The notes: generated by a model from the sequence alone, not told the origin. A stretch of 13,885 nt of DNA from an uncultured Lachnospiraceae bacterium (GCA_910587495.1 CAJUMT010000082.1:1-13885); one strand, 5' to 3'. Counted from the stretch's first letter, positions 6,145 to 13,885 are shown. Numbers and translations: made by a program.

Positions 6145-7521
6145 ATGAACCTTCCAGCCCCCTTTGTGGAAAATATGAAAAAGATCTTAGGCCCGGAACT
6201 CAATGCATATCTGGAAAGTTACCAAAAACCTAAGTTTACCGGCCTTCGGGTCAACACATCGAAAATAACCATAGAAGAGTTTGAACGGATACAGCCTTTT
6301 AAAAGCTTACGGAAAGTTCCCTGGATTTCCAACGGTTATTACTATATGGAAGAGGATGCGCCCACCCGCCATCCTTATTATTACGCAGGGCTTTATTATA
6401 TCCAGGAACCCAGTGCAATGACCCCTGCCAGTGTGCTGCCGGTGGAAAAAGGGGAGCGGGTGCTGGATCTGTGCGCCGCTCCCGGCGGGAAAGCCACAGA
6501 GCTGGCAGCGAAGCTGAATCATACAGGACTTCTGGTGGCCAACGACGCCAGCGCATCCCGGACAAAAGCCCTCCTTAAAAATCTGGAAGTGTTCGGGATG
6601 CCCAATATATTAATCACCAGCGAGACGGCGGACAGGCTGGATAAATATTTTCATGGATATTTTGACAAGATTCTGGTGGACGCTCCTTGTTCCGGCGAAG
6701 GTATGTTTAGAAAACAGTCCCATATGATCCCCGCTTGGGAGAAGCAGGGACCGGAATTTTTTTCCCGAATGCAGCAGGAGATCCTTTCGCAGGCAGCCGG
6801 GCTGCTTAAGCCGGGCGGTAAGATGCTGTATTCCACCTGTACGTTTTCTCAGTTGGAGAATGAAGGAACTGTCAACGATTTCCTTATGAACCATTCTGAT
6901 TTCCATCTGGCGGACATCCCCTGGTATGAAGGATTTGCCCCAGGTATGCCAGGTCTTGTGGGAAGCGTCTTTCCTCTGGAAAAATGTGTCCGTCTCTTTC
7001 CCCATAAGATCGACGGGGAAGGTCATTTCCTGGCGCTGTTGGAAAGGGAGGGAGAGAAATATCCGAATCTGGAAGAAGGAAAGAAGCGGACGGGCAAACT
7101 GCCGCAGGAGCTTACAGACTTTTTAAAGGATGTAAAGTTGCCCTTTGATCTGGCAAGAATCCAGGTGAAGGATACAAAGGTATTCCTTATGCCGGAAGGT
7201 GTGGGCAGATGTCCAGGGCTTCGTTTTTTGCGCAGCGGCTTATATATGGGTGAGCTTTTAAAGAAGCGGTTTGAGCCAAGCCAGGCCTTCGCCATGGTGT
7301 TAAAAAAAGACGAGTATAGCTCTGTATTGGACTTTTCGGTCTCGGACGAACGGGTCATGCGGTATTTAAAGGGTGAGACCATCGAAGTGAGGGACGAAGA
7401 ATGCAGACGGACAGACGGATGGCAGCTTGTCTGCGTGGACGGTTATCCTCTGGGGTGGGGGAAGCTTCTTAATGGTGTGCTTCGCAATAAATATTTTTCC
7501 GGCTGGAGGATACAGTCATGA
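6145..7521 (+). CDS. rsmF: RsmF/RsmB-type (NOL1/NOP2/Sun) rRNA m5C methyltransferase
   Basis: This SAM-dependent enzyme should methylate C5 of a cytosine in rRNA. The 458-residue protein has an N-terminal RNA-binding part (1 to about 90, including TGLRVNTSKIT), a Rossmann methyltransferase core and a C-terminal extension. The SAM motif is VLDLCAAPGGKATELA (from residue 106). The motif IV cysteine is C182 in DAPCSGEGMF, and the motif VI nucleophile is C232 in YSTCTFSQLENE. Both catalytic cysteines are intact. The C-terminal third (about 310-458) looks like the RsmF-type PUA-like extension rather than the NusB domain found in RsmB, so I favour RsmF, but the exact target (C1407 in E. coli) cannot be read from sequence. 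ATAAAAGGAG precedes the ATG. The stop overlaps the next gene's start (ATGA, 7518-7521). Confidence 0.92.
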   Translation: MNLPAPFVENMKKILGPELNAYLESYQKPKFTGLRVNTSKITIEEFERIQPFKSLRKVPWISNGYYYMEEDAPTRHPYYYAGLYYIQEPSAMTPASVLPVEKGERVLDLCAAPGGKATELAAKLNHTGLLVANDASASRTKALLKNLEVFGMPNILITSETADRLDKYFHGYFDKILVDAPCSGEGMFRKQSHMIPAWEKQGPEFFSRMQQEILSQAAGLLKPGGKMLYSTCTFSQLENEGTVNDFLMNHSDFHLADIPWYEGFAPGMPGLVGSVFPLEKCVRLFPHKIDGEGHFLALLEREGEKYPNLEEGKKRTGKLPQELTDFLKDVKLPFDLARIQVKDTKVFLMPEGVGRCPGLRFLRSGLYMGELLKKRFEPSQAFAMVLKKDEYSSVLDFSVSDERVMRYLKGETIEVRDEECRRTDGWQLVCVDGYPLGWGKLLNGVLRNKYFSGWRIQS

Positions 7522-8246
7522 TGCGTCTGGACAAGTATCTGTGTGAGACCGGCTTCGGGACGCGCAGCCAGGTCAAGACATTTTTAAAAAAGGGACTGGT
7601 GACGGTAAACGGCGAGAGCATCAAAAAGCCGGAATATAAAGTGGATGAGACGAAAGATTTGATAACCTGCATGGGAAAACAGGCTTCCTATGCGGCGTTT
7701 ACTTATCTTATGATGAATAAGCCGCCCGGCGTGGTGTGCGCTACAGAGGATGCAAGAGACAGGACGGTGCTGGATCTTCTGCCCGCGGAAAAAAGAAAAG
7801 GTCTGTTCCCTGCAGGAAGGCTTGACAAGGACACGGAAGGCCTGCTCCTTCTGACTGACGACGGGGCGCTGGCCCACAGGCTCTTATCCCCTGCCCGTCA
7901 TGTGGACAAGACCTACTATGCCAGAATCCTTGGGGAAGTGACGAAAGCACATCAGGAGAAATTTTTGGAAGGGCTAGAGATCGGAGAGAAAAAGCCGACC
8001 CTTCCTGCTGTGCTTGCGATCCTGAAAAGCGGGTCTGAAAGCGAAGTACATGTTACGATTCAAGAAGGAAAATTTCATCAGATTAAACGAATGTTCCGCG
8101 CTGTGGGCTGCGAGGTGATTTATTTAAGGCGCCTGTCCATGGGCGCGCTTACGCTGGATGAGCGATTAAGACCAGGTGAATACAGAGAGTTGACAAAAAA
8201 TGAGTTGGAAGCCATAAAGGAGAACAGGACAGATGGAGGCAGATAA
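7518..8246 (+). CDS. RsuA/RluB-family pseudouridine synthase
   Basis: This enzyme isomerises uridine to pseudouridine in rRNA. It has 242 residues. An S4 RNA-binding domain lies at about 1-60 (MRLDKYLCETGFGTRSQVKTF), and the catalytic domain carries GRLDKDTEGLLLLTDDG with the catalytic Asp at residue 103. The KTYYARILG and GKFHQIKRMF motifs are family-typical, and the latter marks the RsuA/RluB/RluE/RluF branch. The size and S4 domain fit RsuA (16S rRNA U516) or RluB (23S), and sequence alone does not decide between them. Two ATG codons lie in tandem (7518 and 7521), and either could be used. Translation is probably coupled to the upstream methyltransferase, and the 3' end overlaps the next gene by 14 bases. 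Confidence 0.94.
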   Translation: MMRLDKYLCETGFGTRSQVKTFLKKGLVTVNGESIKKPEYKVDETKDLITCMGKQASYAAFTYLMMNKPPGVVCATEDARDRTVLDLLPAEKRKGLFPAGRLDKDTEGLLLLTDDGALAHRLLSPARHVDKTYYARILGEVTKAHQEKFLEGLEIGEKKPTLPAVLAILKSGSESEVHVTIQEGKFHQIKRMFRAVGCEVIYLRRLSMGALTLDERLRPGEYRELTKNELEAIKENRTDGGR

Positions 8247-10125
8247 AAAGAAGGGATTTCTTCCTGTAAGTAAAGAGGATATGGACAAGCGCTCCATCCG
8301 CCAGTTGGATTTTGTCTATATTATCGGGGACGCCTATGTGGACCACCCTTCTTTTGGCCCCGCCATCATAAGCAGGGTGCTTGAGGCCCAGGGATACACG
8401 GTGGGAATTATTTCCCAGCCGGATTACAGGGATGCGGATAGTGTTACCGTCTTAGAAGAGCCGCGTCTTGGTTTTTTGGTCAGCGCCGGAAATATGGATT
8501 CCATGGTCAATCACTATACTGTGGCTAAAAAGCGCCGGCATAAAGACAACTATTCGCCGGGAGGCCAAGCGGGAAAGCGTCCGGACAGAGCCGTGATCGT
8601 ATATTGTAACCTGATACGGCAAATCTATAAAAAGACGCCTGTCATTATAGGCGGGATTGAAGCATCGTTAAGACGTCTCGGGCACTATGATTATTGGTCA
8701 GACCGGGTGCGCCGCTCGATTCTTTTAGAAAGCGGCGCGGATCTTATTTCCTACGGCATGGGAGAGCGTTCCGTATCGGCTGTCGCGCGGGCGCTTCATC
8801 AGGGGATTTCAATCAGGGACATTACGGATATTCCGGGAACTGTCTGTAAGATTGGTGATCTGTCATTGGCGGGTGAAGATTATATCCTGCTTCCGGACTA
8901 TGATACAATCACAAATGATAAAGTAAAGTATGCGGAAAGCTTTTACACACAATACTGCAATACAGATCCTTTTTTCGGGAAAAGGCTGGTGGAAAGCTAT
9001 TCCCGTAGCTGTTATGTGATGCAGAACCCCCCGTCAATGCCTTTGAATGAAAATGAGATGGACGGCATCTACAATCTTCCCTATATGCGCGCCTGGCATC
9101 CCATGTATGATGCATTGGGCGGCATACCGGCCTTTTCGGAAGTAAAATTCAGCCTGGTGAGCTGCCGGGGTTGTTTTGGGGGATGTTCTTTCTGCGCTCT
9201 TACCTTCCATCAGGGAAGAATCGTCCAGACAAGAAGTCATGAATCGTTGGAGAAGGAAGCCCGCGCTATGACAAAAGAGCCGGATTTTAAAGGCTACATC
9301 CATGATGTGGGTGGGCCGACCGCTGATTTCAGAGCGCCCGCCTGTGAAAAACAGTTGACAAAAGGCGTCTGTCCGACGAAACAGTGTCTCTTTCCGGAAC
9401 CCTGCAAAAATCTGAAAGCGGACCATGCGGATTATATCGCCCTTCTTAGGAAGCTGCGTAAGATTCCGGGGGTGAAGAAAGTCTTTATCCGATCAGGGAT
9501 TCGCTTTGACTATGTGCTGGAGGACAAAAGCAGTGATTTTCTGGAAGAGCTGTGCCGTTATCATGTAAGCGGGCAGCTAAAAGTGGCGCCGGAGCATATA
9601 TCTGACACGGTGCTTTCCTGTCTGGGCAAACCGCGCCATGAGGTGTATGAGGAATTTGCCAGGCGGTATCGCCGGATGAACGAAAAACTGGGTAAAAGAC
9701 AATACCTGGTGCCGTATCTTATGTCTTCCCATCCAGGATGCACCATGAAAGAAGCGGTGAGGCTGGCGGAGTACTGCAGGGATCTTAAATATATGCCGGA
9801 GCAGGTGCAGGACTTTTATCCTACGCCCTCCACCATATCTACCTGTATGTATTATACAGGCCTGGACCCAAGAACCATGAAGCCTGTCTATGTGCCTGAT
9901 GATCCCCATGAAAAGGAGATGCAGCGGGCGCTGATCCAATACAGGGACCCTAAGAACTACGTCCTGGTTAAAGAAGCGCTTACACTGGCAGGAAGAACAG
10001 AACTGATCGGTTATGGGGAGAAATGTCTGCTGCGCCCTCCGGGAGGCCGTAAAGCAGATCCGCCGAAAAAGAAAGTCAAAAAGAAAACGATCCGCAATGT
10101 TCACCGGAAAAAACAGGAGAGATAA
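8233..10125 (+). CDS. YgiQ-family (UPF0313) radical SAM protein
   Basis: This 630-residue protein has a family N-terminal domain (about 1-290, with FVYIIGDAYVDHPSFGPAII), a radical SAM core and a C-terminal DUF3362-like part (about 520-610). The radical SAM cluster motif is CX3CX2C at C314, C318 and C321 (RGCFGGCSFC), which should hold a 4Fe-4S cluster that cleaves SAM. A second group of cysteines (C371, C380, C385, C391) around CLFPEPCKNL is also typical of the family. APEHISD and MSSHPGCTMKEAVRLAEY are further family signatures. The reaction is not known to me. The C-terminus is a strongly basic Lys/Arg tail that could touch nucleic acid. AAAGGAG lies about 10 bases before the ATG, inside the upstream gene. 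The gene ends in TAA directly followed by the next ATG. Being between two RNA-modification genes hints at, but does not show, an RNA-related role. Confidence 0.94.
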   Translation: MEADKKKGFLPVSKEDMDKRSIRQLDFVYIIGDAYVDHPSFGPAIISRVLEAQGYTVGIISQPDYRDADSVTVLEEPRLGFLVSAGNMDSMVNHYTVAKKRRHKDNYSPGGQAGKRPDRAVIVYCNLIRQIYKKTPVIIGGIEASLRRLGHYDYWSDRVRRSILLESGADLISYGMGERSVSAVARALHQGISIRDITDIPGTVCKIGDLSLAGEDYILLPDYDTITNDKVKYAESFYTQYCNTDPFFGKRLVESYSRSCYVMQNPPSMPLNENEMDGIYNLPYMRAWHPMYDALGGIPAFSEVKFSLVSCRGCFGGCSFCALTFHQGRIVQTRSHESLEKEARAMTKEPDFKGYIHDVGGPTADFRAPACEKQLTKGVCPTKQCLFPEPCKNLKADHADYIALLRKLRKIPGVKKVFIRSGIRFDYVLEDKSSDFLEELCRYHVSGQLKVAPEHISDTVLSCLGKPRHEVYEEFARRYRRMNEKLGKRQYLVPYLMSSHPGCTMKEAVRLAEYCRDLKYMPEQVQDFYPTPSTISTCMYYTGLDPRTMKPVYVPDDPHEKEMQRALIQYRDPKNYVLVKEALTLAGRTELIGYGEKCLLRPPGGRKADPPKKKVKKKTIRNVHRKKQER

Positions 10126-10725
10126 ATGAACGCAAAACCTCAGAAAGGTACTTATGGATATCTGGATAAAAATAAATGGTATGCCTGGAAGAAAGCGGCC
10201 CTTTTTCTTTCGGTTCCCATCCTGATTTTTATAATATCCTGGATCATCCATAAGACCCGCATGAATGTGATGACTGTGGCGTCCATTGTGGGCTGCCTTC
10301 CCGGCTGCAATCAGGTGGTGCAGGCCATTGTGGCAGGACGTTATCATTCCATGGAAAAAGCGCTGTATGAAGAGATCGAGAAAGTAAAGGGGGAGCAGCT
10401 TGTCCTCTATGAAAATGTTCTGACTACTTATGAAAAGACCTATTATATAGATTGTCTGGTCATATCCGGAAGGGAAATTGTAGGTTATTCCAGCAATCCG
10501 AAGACAGACGGGGAAAAAGCGGCGGAACATATAAAGGAGACTCTTAAGAAAAATTCTTACCGTCAGAATGTTAAAATATTTAAAGAGAAAAAAGCGTTTT
10601 TAGAGAGGGTAAAATCCCTTGCGTCGGGCCAGCCGGAGACAGTCCCGTTCAGGGAGGACGACCAGTATCCGGGGATGGACAGGGAGGAGATTGTCCGGCA
10701 TCTTTTAATGGCTGTTTCTCTGTAA
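10126..10725 (+). CDS. Small membrane protein of unknown function
   Basis: I do not recognise this 199-residue protein. The first 23 residues are polar and basic with several aromatics, followed by a clear membrane helix at about 24-42 (ALFLSVPILIFIISWII). A second moderately hydrophobic stretch at about 46-70 contains the closely spaced cysteines C57 and C61 (GCLPGC). The remaining 130 residues are soluble and charged, with Lys/Glu-rich helices and a beta-like segment YYIDCLVISGREIVGYSS. The ATG abuts the ygiQ stop (TAAATG), with AGGAGA as ribosome binding site inside ygiQ, so the two are probably coupled. Codon use looks like its neighbours, so it does not appear recently acquired. No catalytic motif is evident. 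Confidence 0.85.
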   Translation: MNAKPQKGTYGYLDKNKWYAWKKAALFLSVPILIFIISWIIHKTRMNVMTVASIVGCLPGCNQVVQAIVAGRYHSMEKALYEEIEKVKGEQLVLYENVLTTYEKTYYIDCLVISGREIVGYSSNPKTDGEKAAEHIKETLKKNSYRQNVKIFKEKKAFLERVKSLASGQPETVPFREDDQYPGMDREEIVRHLLMAVSL

Positions 10726-10751
10726 ATAACGCGTCGCGCCGGAGGATTCGT

Positions 10752-11732
10752 ATGAAACAGATCATTGTAAGAGAAGAGGAAGCCGGGCAGAGGCTTTATA
10801 AGCTGCTTGCCAGATATTTAAAGGAAGCGCCGGCAGGATTTTTATATAAGATGTTGCGAAAAAAAAATATTACTTTGAATCATAAAAAAGCTGCAGGAAG
10901 TGAAAAAGTACAGGCAGGGGACGAGATCTGCATTTTTTTGTCCGATGAAACTTATGATAAATTTTCCGGTGGTTTTTCCGGAGCGGAAATCGTCTATCCC
11001 GTAACTAAGCTGGATATTTTGTATGAAGACAGCCATGTACTTCTGATCAATAAGCCTGCGGGCATGCTGACCCAGAAGGCAAAGCCTTCGGATATTTCTT
11101 TAAATGAATATATGCTGGGATATCTGCAAAAAAGCGGTCAGTGGAGTGAAAAAGATCCTTCGGGCATTCGTCCTTCTGTCTGTAACCGGCTGGACAGAAA
11201 TACCAGCGGCATCGTCCTGTGCGGAAAATCTCTGGCGGGACTTCAAAAACTTTCAGAACTTCTGAAAACCAGAAGCATGCATAAATATTACTGGTGTCTG
11301 GTGGGGGGAAGGCTTGAAAATGCCAGAAGGATCGAAGGTTATGTATGGAAAGACCCTTCGTCTAACCAGGTGCGTATTCTGGATATGTCATGTCAGGGGG
11401 CTAGGCCCATTGTGACCGAATATCGGCCTGTGAAAATATTTGCAGAGTGTACGCTTCTGGAAGTTTGCCTGATTACCGGGCGTTCCCATCAGATTCGCGC
11501 GCATCTTTCGTCTGAAGGATATCCGATTATCGGAGATCCTAAATACGGAGATGATTGTTTGAATGACGTTTACAGAAAAAAATACGGCGTCAATCATCAG
11601 CTGCTCCACGCCTGCCGTCTGGAATTTCCCGAGCTTACTGGGGCGCTTGCAGGCGTATCCGGGAAGACTTTTACCGCCCATCTTCCGCCTGACATGGAAA
11701 AGACGATACAGGAATTATCAAAAAAAGGATAG
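10752..11732 (+). CDS. RluA-family pseudouridine synthase (RluC/RluD-like)
   Basis: This is a 326-residue pseudouridine synthase of the RluA family. The N-terminal 80 residues resemble an S4 RNA-binding domain (AGQRLYKLLARYL, LYKMLRKKNITLN, AGDEICIFL). The catalytic domain follows, with LLINKPAGMLTQ, then NRLDRNTSGIVLCGKS, whose Asp at residue 148 is the catalytic aspartate. The GRSHQIRAHLSSEGYPIIGDPKYG motif completes the active site. The architecture fits the 23S rRNA enzymes RluC and RluD, but the modified uridines cannot be predicted. GGAGG lies 7 bases before the ATG in a 26-base gap. It is the second pseudouridine synthase of the operon and belongs to a different family from the RsuA-type one, so they are not tandem duplicates. 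Confidence 0.94.
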   Translation: MKQIIVREEEAGQRLYKLLARYLKEAPAGFLYKMLRKKNITLNHKKAAGSEKVQAGDEICIFLSDETYDKFSGGFSGAEIVYPVTKLDILYEDSHVLLINKPAGMLTQKAKPSDISLNEYMLGYLQKSGQWSEKDPSGIRPSVCNRLDRNTSGIVLCGKSLAGLQKLSELLKTRSMHKYYWCLVGGRLENARRIEGYVWKDPSSNQVRILDMSCQGARPIVTEYRPVKIFAECTLLEVCLITGRSHQIRAHLSSEGYPIIGDPKYGDDCLNDVYRKKYGVNHQLLHACRLEFPELTGALAGVSGKTFTAHLPPDMEKTIQELSKKG

Positions 11733-11743
11733 GTAAAACAGTT

Positions 11744-12271
11744 ATGTCTACCTGGAATACCAGAGGGCTTCGGGGCTCCACGCTGGAGGATATGATCAAC
11801 CGGACCAATGAAAGATATAGGGAGAAGGGATTGGCGCTGATCCAGAAGGTGCCGACGCCCATCACACCGATTAAGATAGATAAAGAGCATCACCATATCA
11901 CACTTGCCTATTTTGAACAGAAAAGTACAGTAGATTATATAGGGGCCGTGCAGGGCATTCCTGTCTGCTTTGACGCAAAGGAATGCAATACAAAGACATT
12001 TCCCCTGCACAATGTCCACGAGCATCAGGTGAAATTTATGAAAGACTTTGAAGGTCAGGGAGGAAAGGCGTTTCTGATCATCCACTACACTGCCGGGCAG
12101 AAGTTTTACTATCTGCATATCCGCCAGCTCCTTACTTTCTGGGAAAGAGCTTTAAAGGGCGGCAGGAAAAGCTTTCGTATGGAAGAGCTTGACCCGGCGT
12201 ATTTTTTTGAGACGGGCAAAGGGTTTTTGGTACCTTACCTGGAGCCATTAAGCCGTGATCTGGAACTATAA
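11744..12271 (+). CDS. recU: Holliday junction resolvase RecU
   Basis: RecU is the Firmicutes resolvase that cuts four-way DNA junctions in recombination repair and chromosome segregation. The protein has 175 residues, shorter than the roughly 206 of B. subtilis because the N-terminal extension is missing. Family marks are RGSTLEDMINRTNERYREKG, the PTPI segment, AYFEQKSTVDYIG, FDAKEC, and FPLHNVHEHQ. The putative metal-site residues are D64, D77 and K79. Their spacing matches D88, E101 and K103 of B. subtilis RecU, but the Glu is replaced by Asp, so the site reads DAK instead of EAK. The change is conservative and probably tolerated. The ATG is preceded by AAAGGATAGG in an 11-base gap after the pseudouridine synthase gene. 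The common neighbour ponA is absent here. Identification is strong. Confidence 0.93.
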   Translation: MSTWNTRGLRGSTLEDMINRTNERYREKGLALIQKVPTPITPIKIDKEHHHITLAYFEQKSTVDYIGAVQGIPVCFDAKECNTKTFPLHNVHEHQVKFMKDFEGQGGKAFLIIHYTAGQKFYYLHIRQLLTFWERALKGGRKSFRMEELDPAYFFETGKGFLVPYLEPLSRDLEL

Positions 12272-12298
12272 AAATAACAGGAAAGGAAAAAGCAGGCC

Positions 12299-13456
12299 AT
12301 GTATAAACAGATATTACATACACCGGAAGGCGTGCGGGATATTTATAACGAAGAGTTTAGAAGGAAAGATCATGTGCAGCAGACGCTTAAATCGGTTCTT
12401 CGCAGTTACGGATACGAGGAGATTCAAACGCCTACATTTGAATATTTTGATGTATTTTCCAGAGAGGTAGGTACGGTGCCTTCCAAAGAGCTGTACAAGT
12501 TTTTCGATCGGGAGGGGCATACCCTAGTGCTCAGACCGGACGTCACGCCGTCCATCGCCCGGGCCGTGGCGAAATATTTTACCCGGGAAGATATGCCGGT
12601 CCGCCTGTGCTATACAGCCAATACTTTTATAAATCATTCGGATTTTCAGGGGCGTTTAAAAGAAACAACGCAGATCGGCGCCGAGCTGATCGGGGATGAG
12701 AGCGTCGAGGCGGATGCGGAACTGGTGGCGCTGGTGGCGCAGTCTTTGAAAAAGGCAGGCCTGCATGAATTTCAGGTAAGTATCGGGCATATGGGTTTTT
12801 TTAAAAGCCTTCTTCGGGAGTCTGATCTGGATGAAGAGATGGAACTAAGTCTCAGGGAACTGATATCCAACAAAAATATTTACGGTGTGCGGGAACTTTT
12901 AGAACCTTTGTCTATCAGAGAAGAATTAAAAGAAGCATTTGCGGCGCTGCCGGATCTGTTTGGATTCGTGGAGGTTCTTCATAAAGCGAAGGCCTATGCA
13001 GTGACGGAAGATACGAAAAAAGTTCTGCAAAGACTGGAAAGAATCTATGAGCTGGCTGTCTGCTATGGCTGTGAAAAGTATATTACCTTTGATCTGGGCG
13101 TGGTCAGCAAGTACAAATATTATACGGGTATCATATTTCAGGCTTACACTTACGGAACCGGTGAGCCTGTGGCCAAAGGCGGACGTTATGATACACTGAT
13201 GGATCACTTCGGAAAGCCTGCGCCTGCCATCGGTTTTGCTTTTATGGTGGACCGTCTGATGAGCGCGCTGCTAAGACAGAATGTAAAAACAGAAGCGCCC
13301 GTCCGCAGGGTCAAGATTGTCTATGAACCTTCCCGGGCGGAGGAAGCTATCAAAAAGGCCATGGAGCTTCGGGAGTCAGGATACGCGGCAGAGCTTCTGC
13401 CTGCGCGGGCAAGGACGGAAAAAAACAACACAGACGAAATTATATATATGAGTTAA
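12299..13456 (+). CDS. hisZ: ATP phosphoribosyltransferase regulatory subunit HisZ
   Basis: HisZ is a catalytically inactive paralogue of histidyl-tRNA synthetase. It assembles with short-form HisG and mediates histidine feedback inhibition of the first step of histidine synthesis. The length of 385 residues is typical. The class II synthetase fold is seen from LHTPEGVRDI at the N-terminus, the motif 2-like LRPDVTPSIARAVAKYF (R79, D81), KYYTGIIFQAYTYG (about 273-286), GGRYDTLMDHFG, and the motif 3-like PAIGFAFMVDRLMSAL. It lacks the full C-terminal anticodon-binding domain expected of a true HisS, and hisG follows 18 bases later, which together separate it from hisS. The 27-base gap after recU contains AGGAAAGGAAA as ribosome binding site. 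Confidence 0.95.
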   Translation: MYKQILHTPEGVRDIYNEEFRRKDHVQQTLKSVLRSYGYEEIQTPTFEYFDVFSREVGTVPSKELYKFFDREGHTLVLRPDVTPSIARAVAKYFTREDMPVRLCYTANTFINHSDFQGRLKETTQIGAELIGDESVEADAELVALVAQSLKKAGLHEFQVSIGHMGFFKSLLRESDLDEEMELSLRELISNKNIYGVRELLEPLSIREELKEAFAALPDLFGFVEVLHKAKAYAVTEDTKKVLQRLERIYELAVCYGCEKYITFDLGVVSKYKYYTGIIFQAYTYGTGEPVAKGGRYDTLMDHFGKPAPAIGFAFMVDRLMSALLRQNVKTEAPVRRVKIVYEPSRAEEAIKKAMELRESGYAAELLPARARTEKNNTDEIIYMS

Positions 13457-13474
13457 GAAGGGCAGGATAAGAGT

Positions 13475-13885
13475 ATGCGGTATTTAACATTTGCCCTTGG
13501 AAAAGGGCGTCTGGCGGCGCAGACCATGAAACTTTTTGAGCAGGTGGGAATTACCTGCGAGGAGATGAAAGACGAGAAGACCAGGAAACTTATTTTTGTA
13601 AACGAAGAGATGAAACTGAAATTTTTCCTGTCCAAAGGACCAGATGTACCTACATATGTGGAGTACGGGGCTGCGGATATAGGAATCGTCGGGAAAGATA
13701 CAATCTTAGAAGAAGGACGCAGGATGTATGAAGTGCTGGATTTAGGATACGGTAAATGCAGAATGTGCGTTTGCGGTCCGGAATCGGCGAAAGAGCTTTT
13801 AAAGCATCAGGAATTAATTCGGGTGGCGACCAAATATCCTCATATTGCCAAAGATTATTTTGACAAACAGCAAATTACAGTAGAA
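13475..13885 (+). CDS. hisG: ATP phosphoribosyltransferase, short form, 3' part missing
   Basis: This enzyme joins ATP and PRPP to make phosphoribosyl-ATP, the first and controlled step of histidine synthesis. Only the first 137 codons lie in the window, with the frame open to its end. The start MRYLTFALGKGRLAAQTM and the YGAADIGIVGKDTILEEG motif are family signatures. Short-form HisG (about 205-215 residues, lacking the regulatory domain) works with HisZ, and the hisZ gene directly upstream implies that form, though the C-terminus is not visible. AGGATAAGAGT lies before the ATG and the gap to hisZ is 18 bases. Further his genes are expected downstream. Confidence 0.95.
   Translation, partial: MRYLTFALGKGRLAAQTMKLFEQVGITCEEMKDEKTRKLIFVNEEMKLKFFLSKGPDVPTYVEYGAADIGIVGKDTILEEGRRMYEVLDLGYGKCRMCVCGPESAKELLKHQELIRVATKYPHIAKDYFDKQQITVE

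Noticed and set aside
9577..10530. A 317-codon open frame on the minus strand opposite ygiQ and the small membrane protein gene
   Set aside because: It lies wholly antisense to two well supported genes, its translation is rich in His, Arg and Phe without any recognisable domain, and it has no clear ribosome binding site. It is best explained as a shadow of plus-strand codon bias.
12243..12272. TATAAA at 12267 as a hisZ promoter
   Set aside because: No acceptable -35 box lies 16-18 bases upstream and there is no TGn extension. It straddles the recU stop, where AT-rich bases are expected by chance.
12299..13456. Histidyl-tRNA synthetase instead of HisZ
   Set aside because: The length is short, the usual C-terminal anticodon-binding domain is not evident, and hisG follows directly, which fits HisZ.
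1..13885. A defence island, prophage, transposon or CRISPR array in the window
   Set aside because: No transposase, integrase, phage gene, direct-repeat array, terminal inverted repeat or tRNA attachment site was seen. Nearly all genes are recognised housekeeping or sporulation genes with similar base composition.

Overview
The window is a dense, ordinary-looking chromosomal segment from a low-to-mid GC, endospore-forming member of the Clostridia, most likely Lachnospiraceae. The placement rests on gene content (rsmD-coaD linkage, a YlbJ-family sporulation membrane protein, the Firmicutes-type resolvase RecU, and the short-form histidine pair hisZ-hisG) and on purine-rich AGGAG-type ribosome binding sites. 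It is an inference from family content, not a database match. Both edges cut a gene: proA on the left, hisG on the right. I saw no tRNA, rRNA, CRISPR array, insertion sequence, phage gene or obvious horizontally acquired island.

Left block (1-3795, + strand): the end of proA (proline synthesis), then rsmD (16S rRNA methyltransferase), coaD (coenzyme A synthesis) and a one-gene ABC exporter. Two of the junctions are ATGA stop/start overlaps, which suggests one translationally coupled transcript. Next comes a free-standing coiled-coil protein gene (3884-4480) with its own good sigma-A-type promoter, located in the last codons of the ABC gene.

Middle block (4416-6087): a ylbJ-family gene on the minus strand runs into the coiled-coil gene and overlaps it tail to tail by 65 bp, with no visible terminator. 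Upstream of ylbJ, a small divergent intergenic region of 55 bp separates it from a membrane-anchored M23 (LytM) peptidase on the plus strand. A strong match to a sigma-E (mother-cell sporulation) promoter faces ylbJ, and its -35 element sits on the start codon of the peptidase gene. This divergent pair is the most interesting part of the window and looks like a small sporulation locus.

Right block (6145-13885, + strand): eight tightly packed genes, probably one operon starting from an extended -10 promoter near 6100: an RsmF/NOL1-type rRNA m5C methyltransferase, an RsuA/RluB-type pseudouridine synthase, a YgiQ-family radical SAM protein, a small unknown membrane protein, an RluA-family pseudouridine synthase, recU, hisZ and the start of hisG. 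Three or four of these modify, or may modify, RNA. The histidine genes at the end are functionally unrelated passengers or have a promoter I did not recognise.

I did not find a clearly new multi-gene system. The points worth following are the ylbJ/M23 divergent promoter, the two unrecognised conserved-looking small proteins (3884-4480 and 10126-10725), and the convergent gene overlap.
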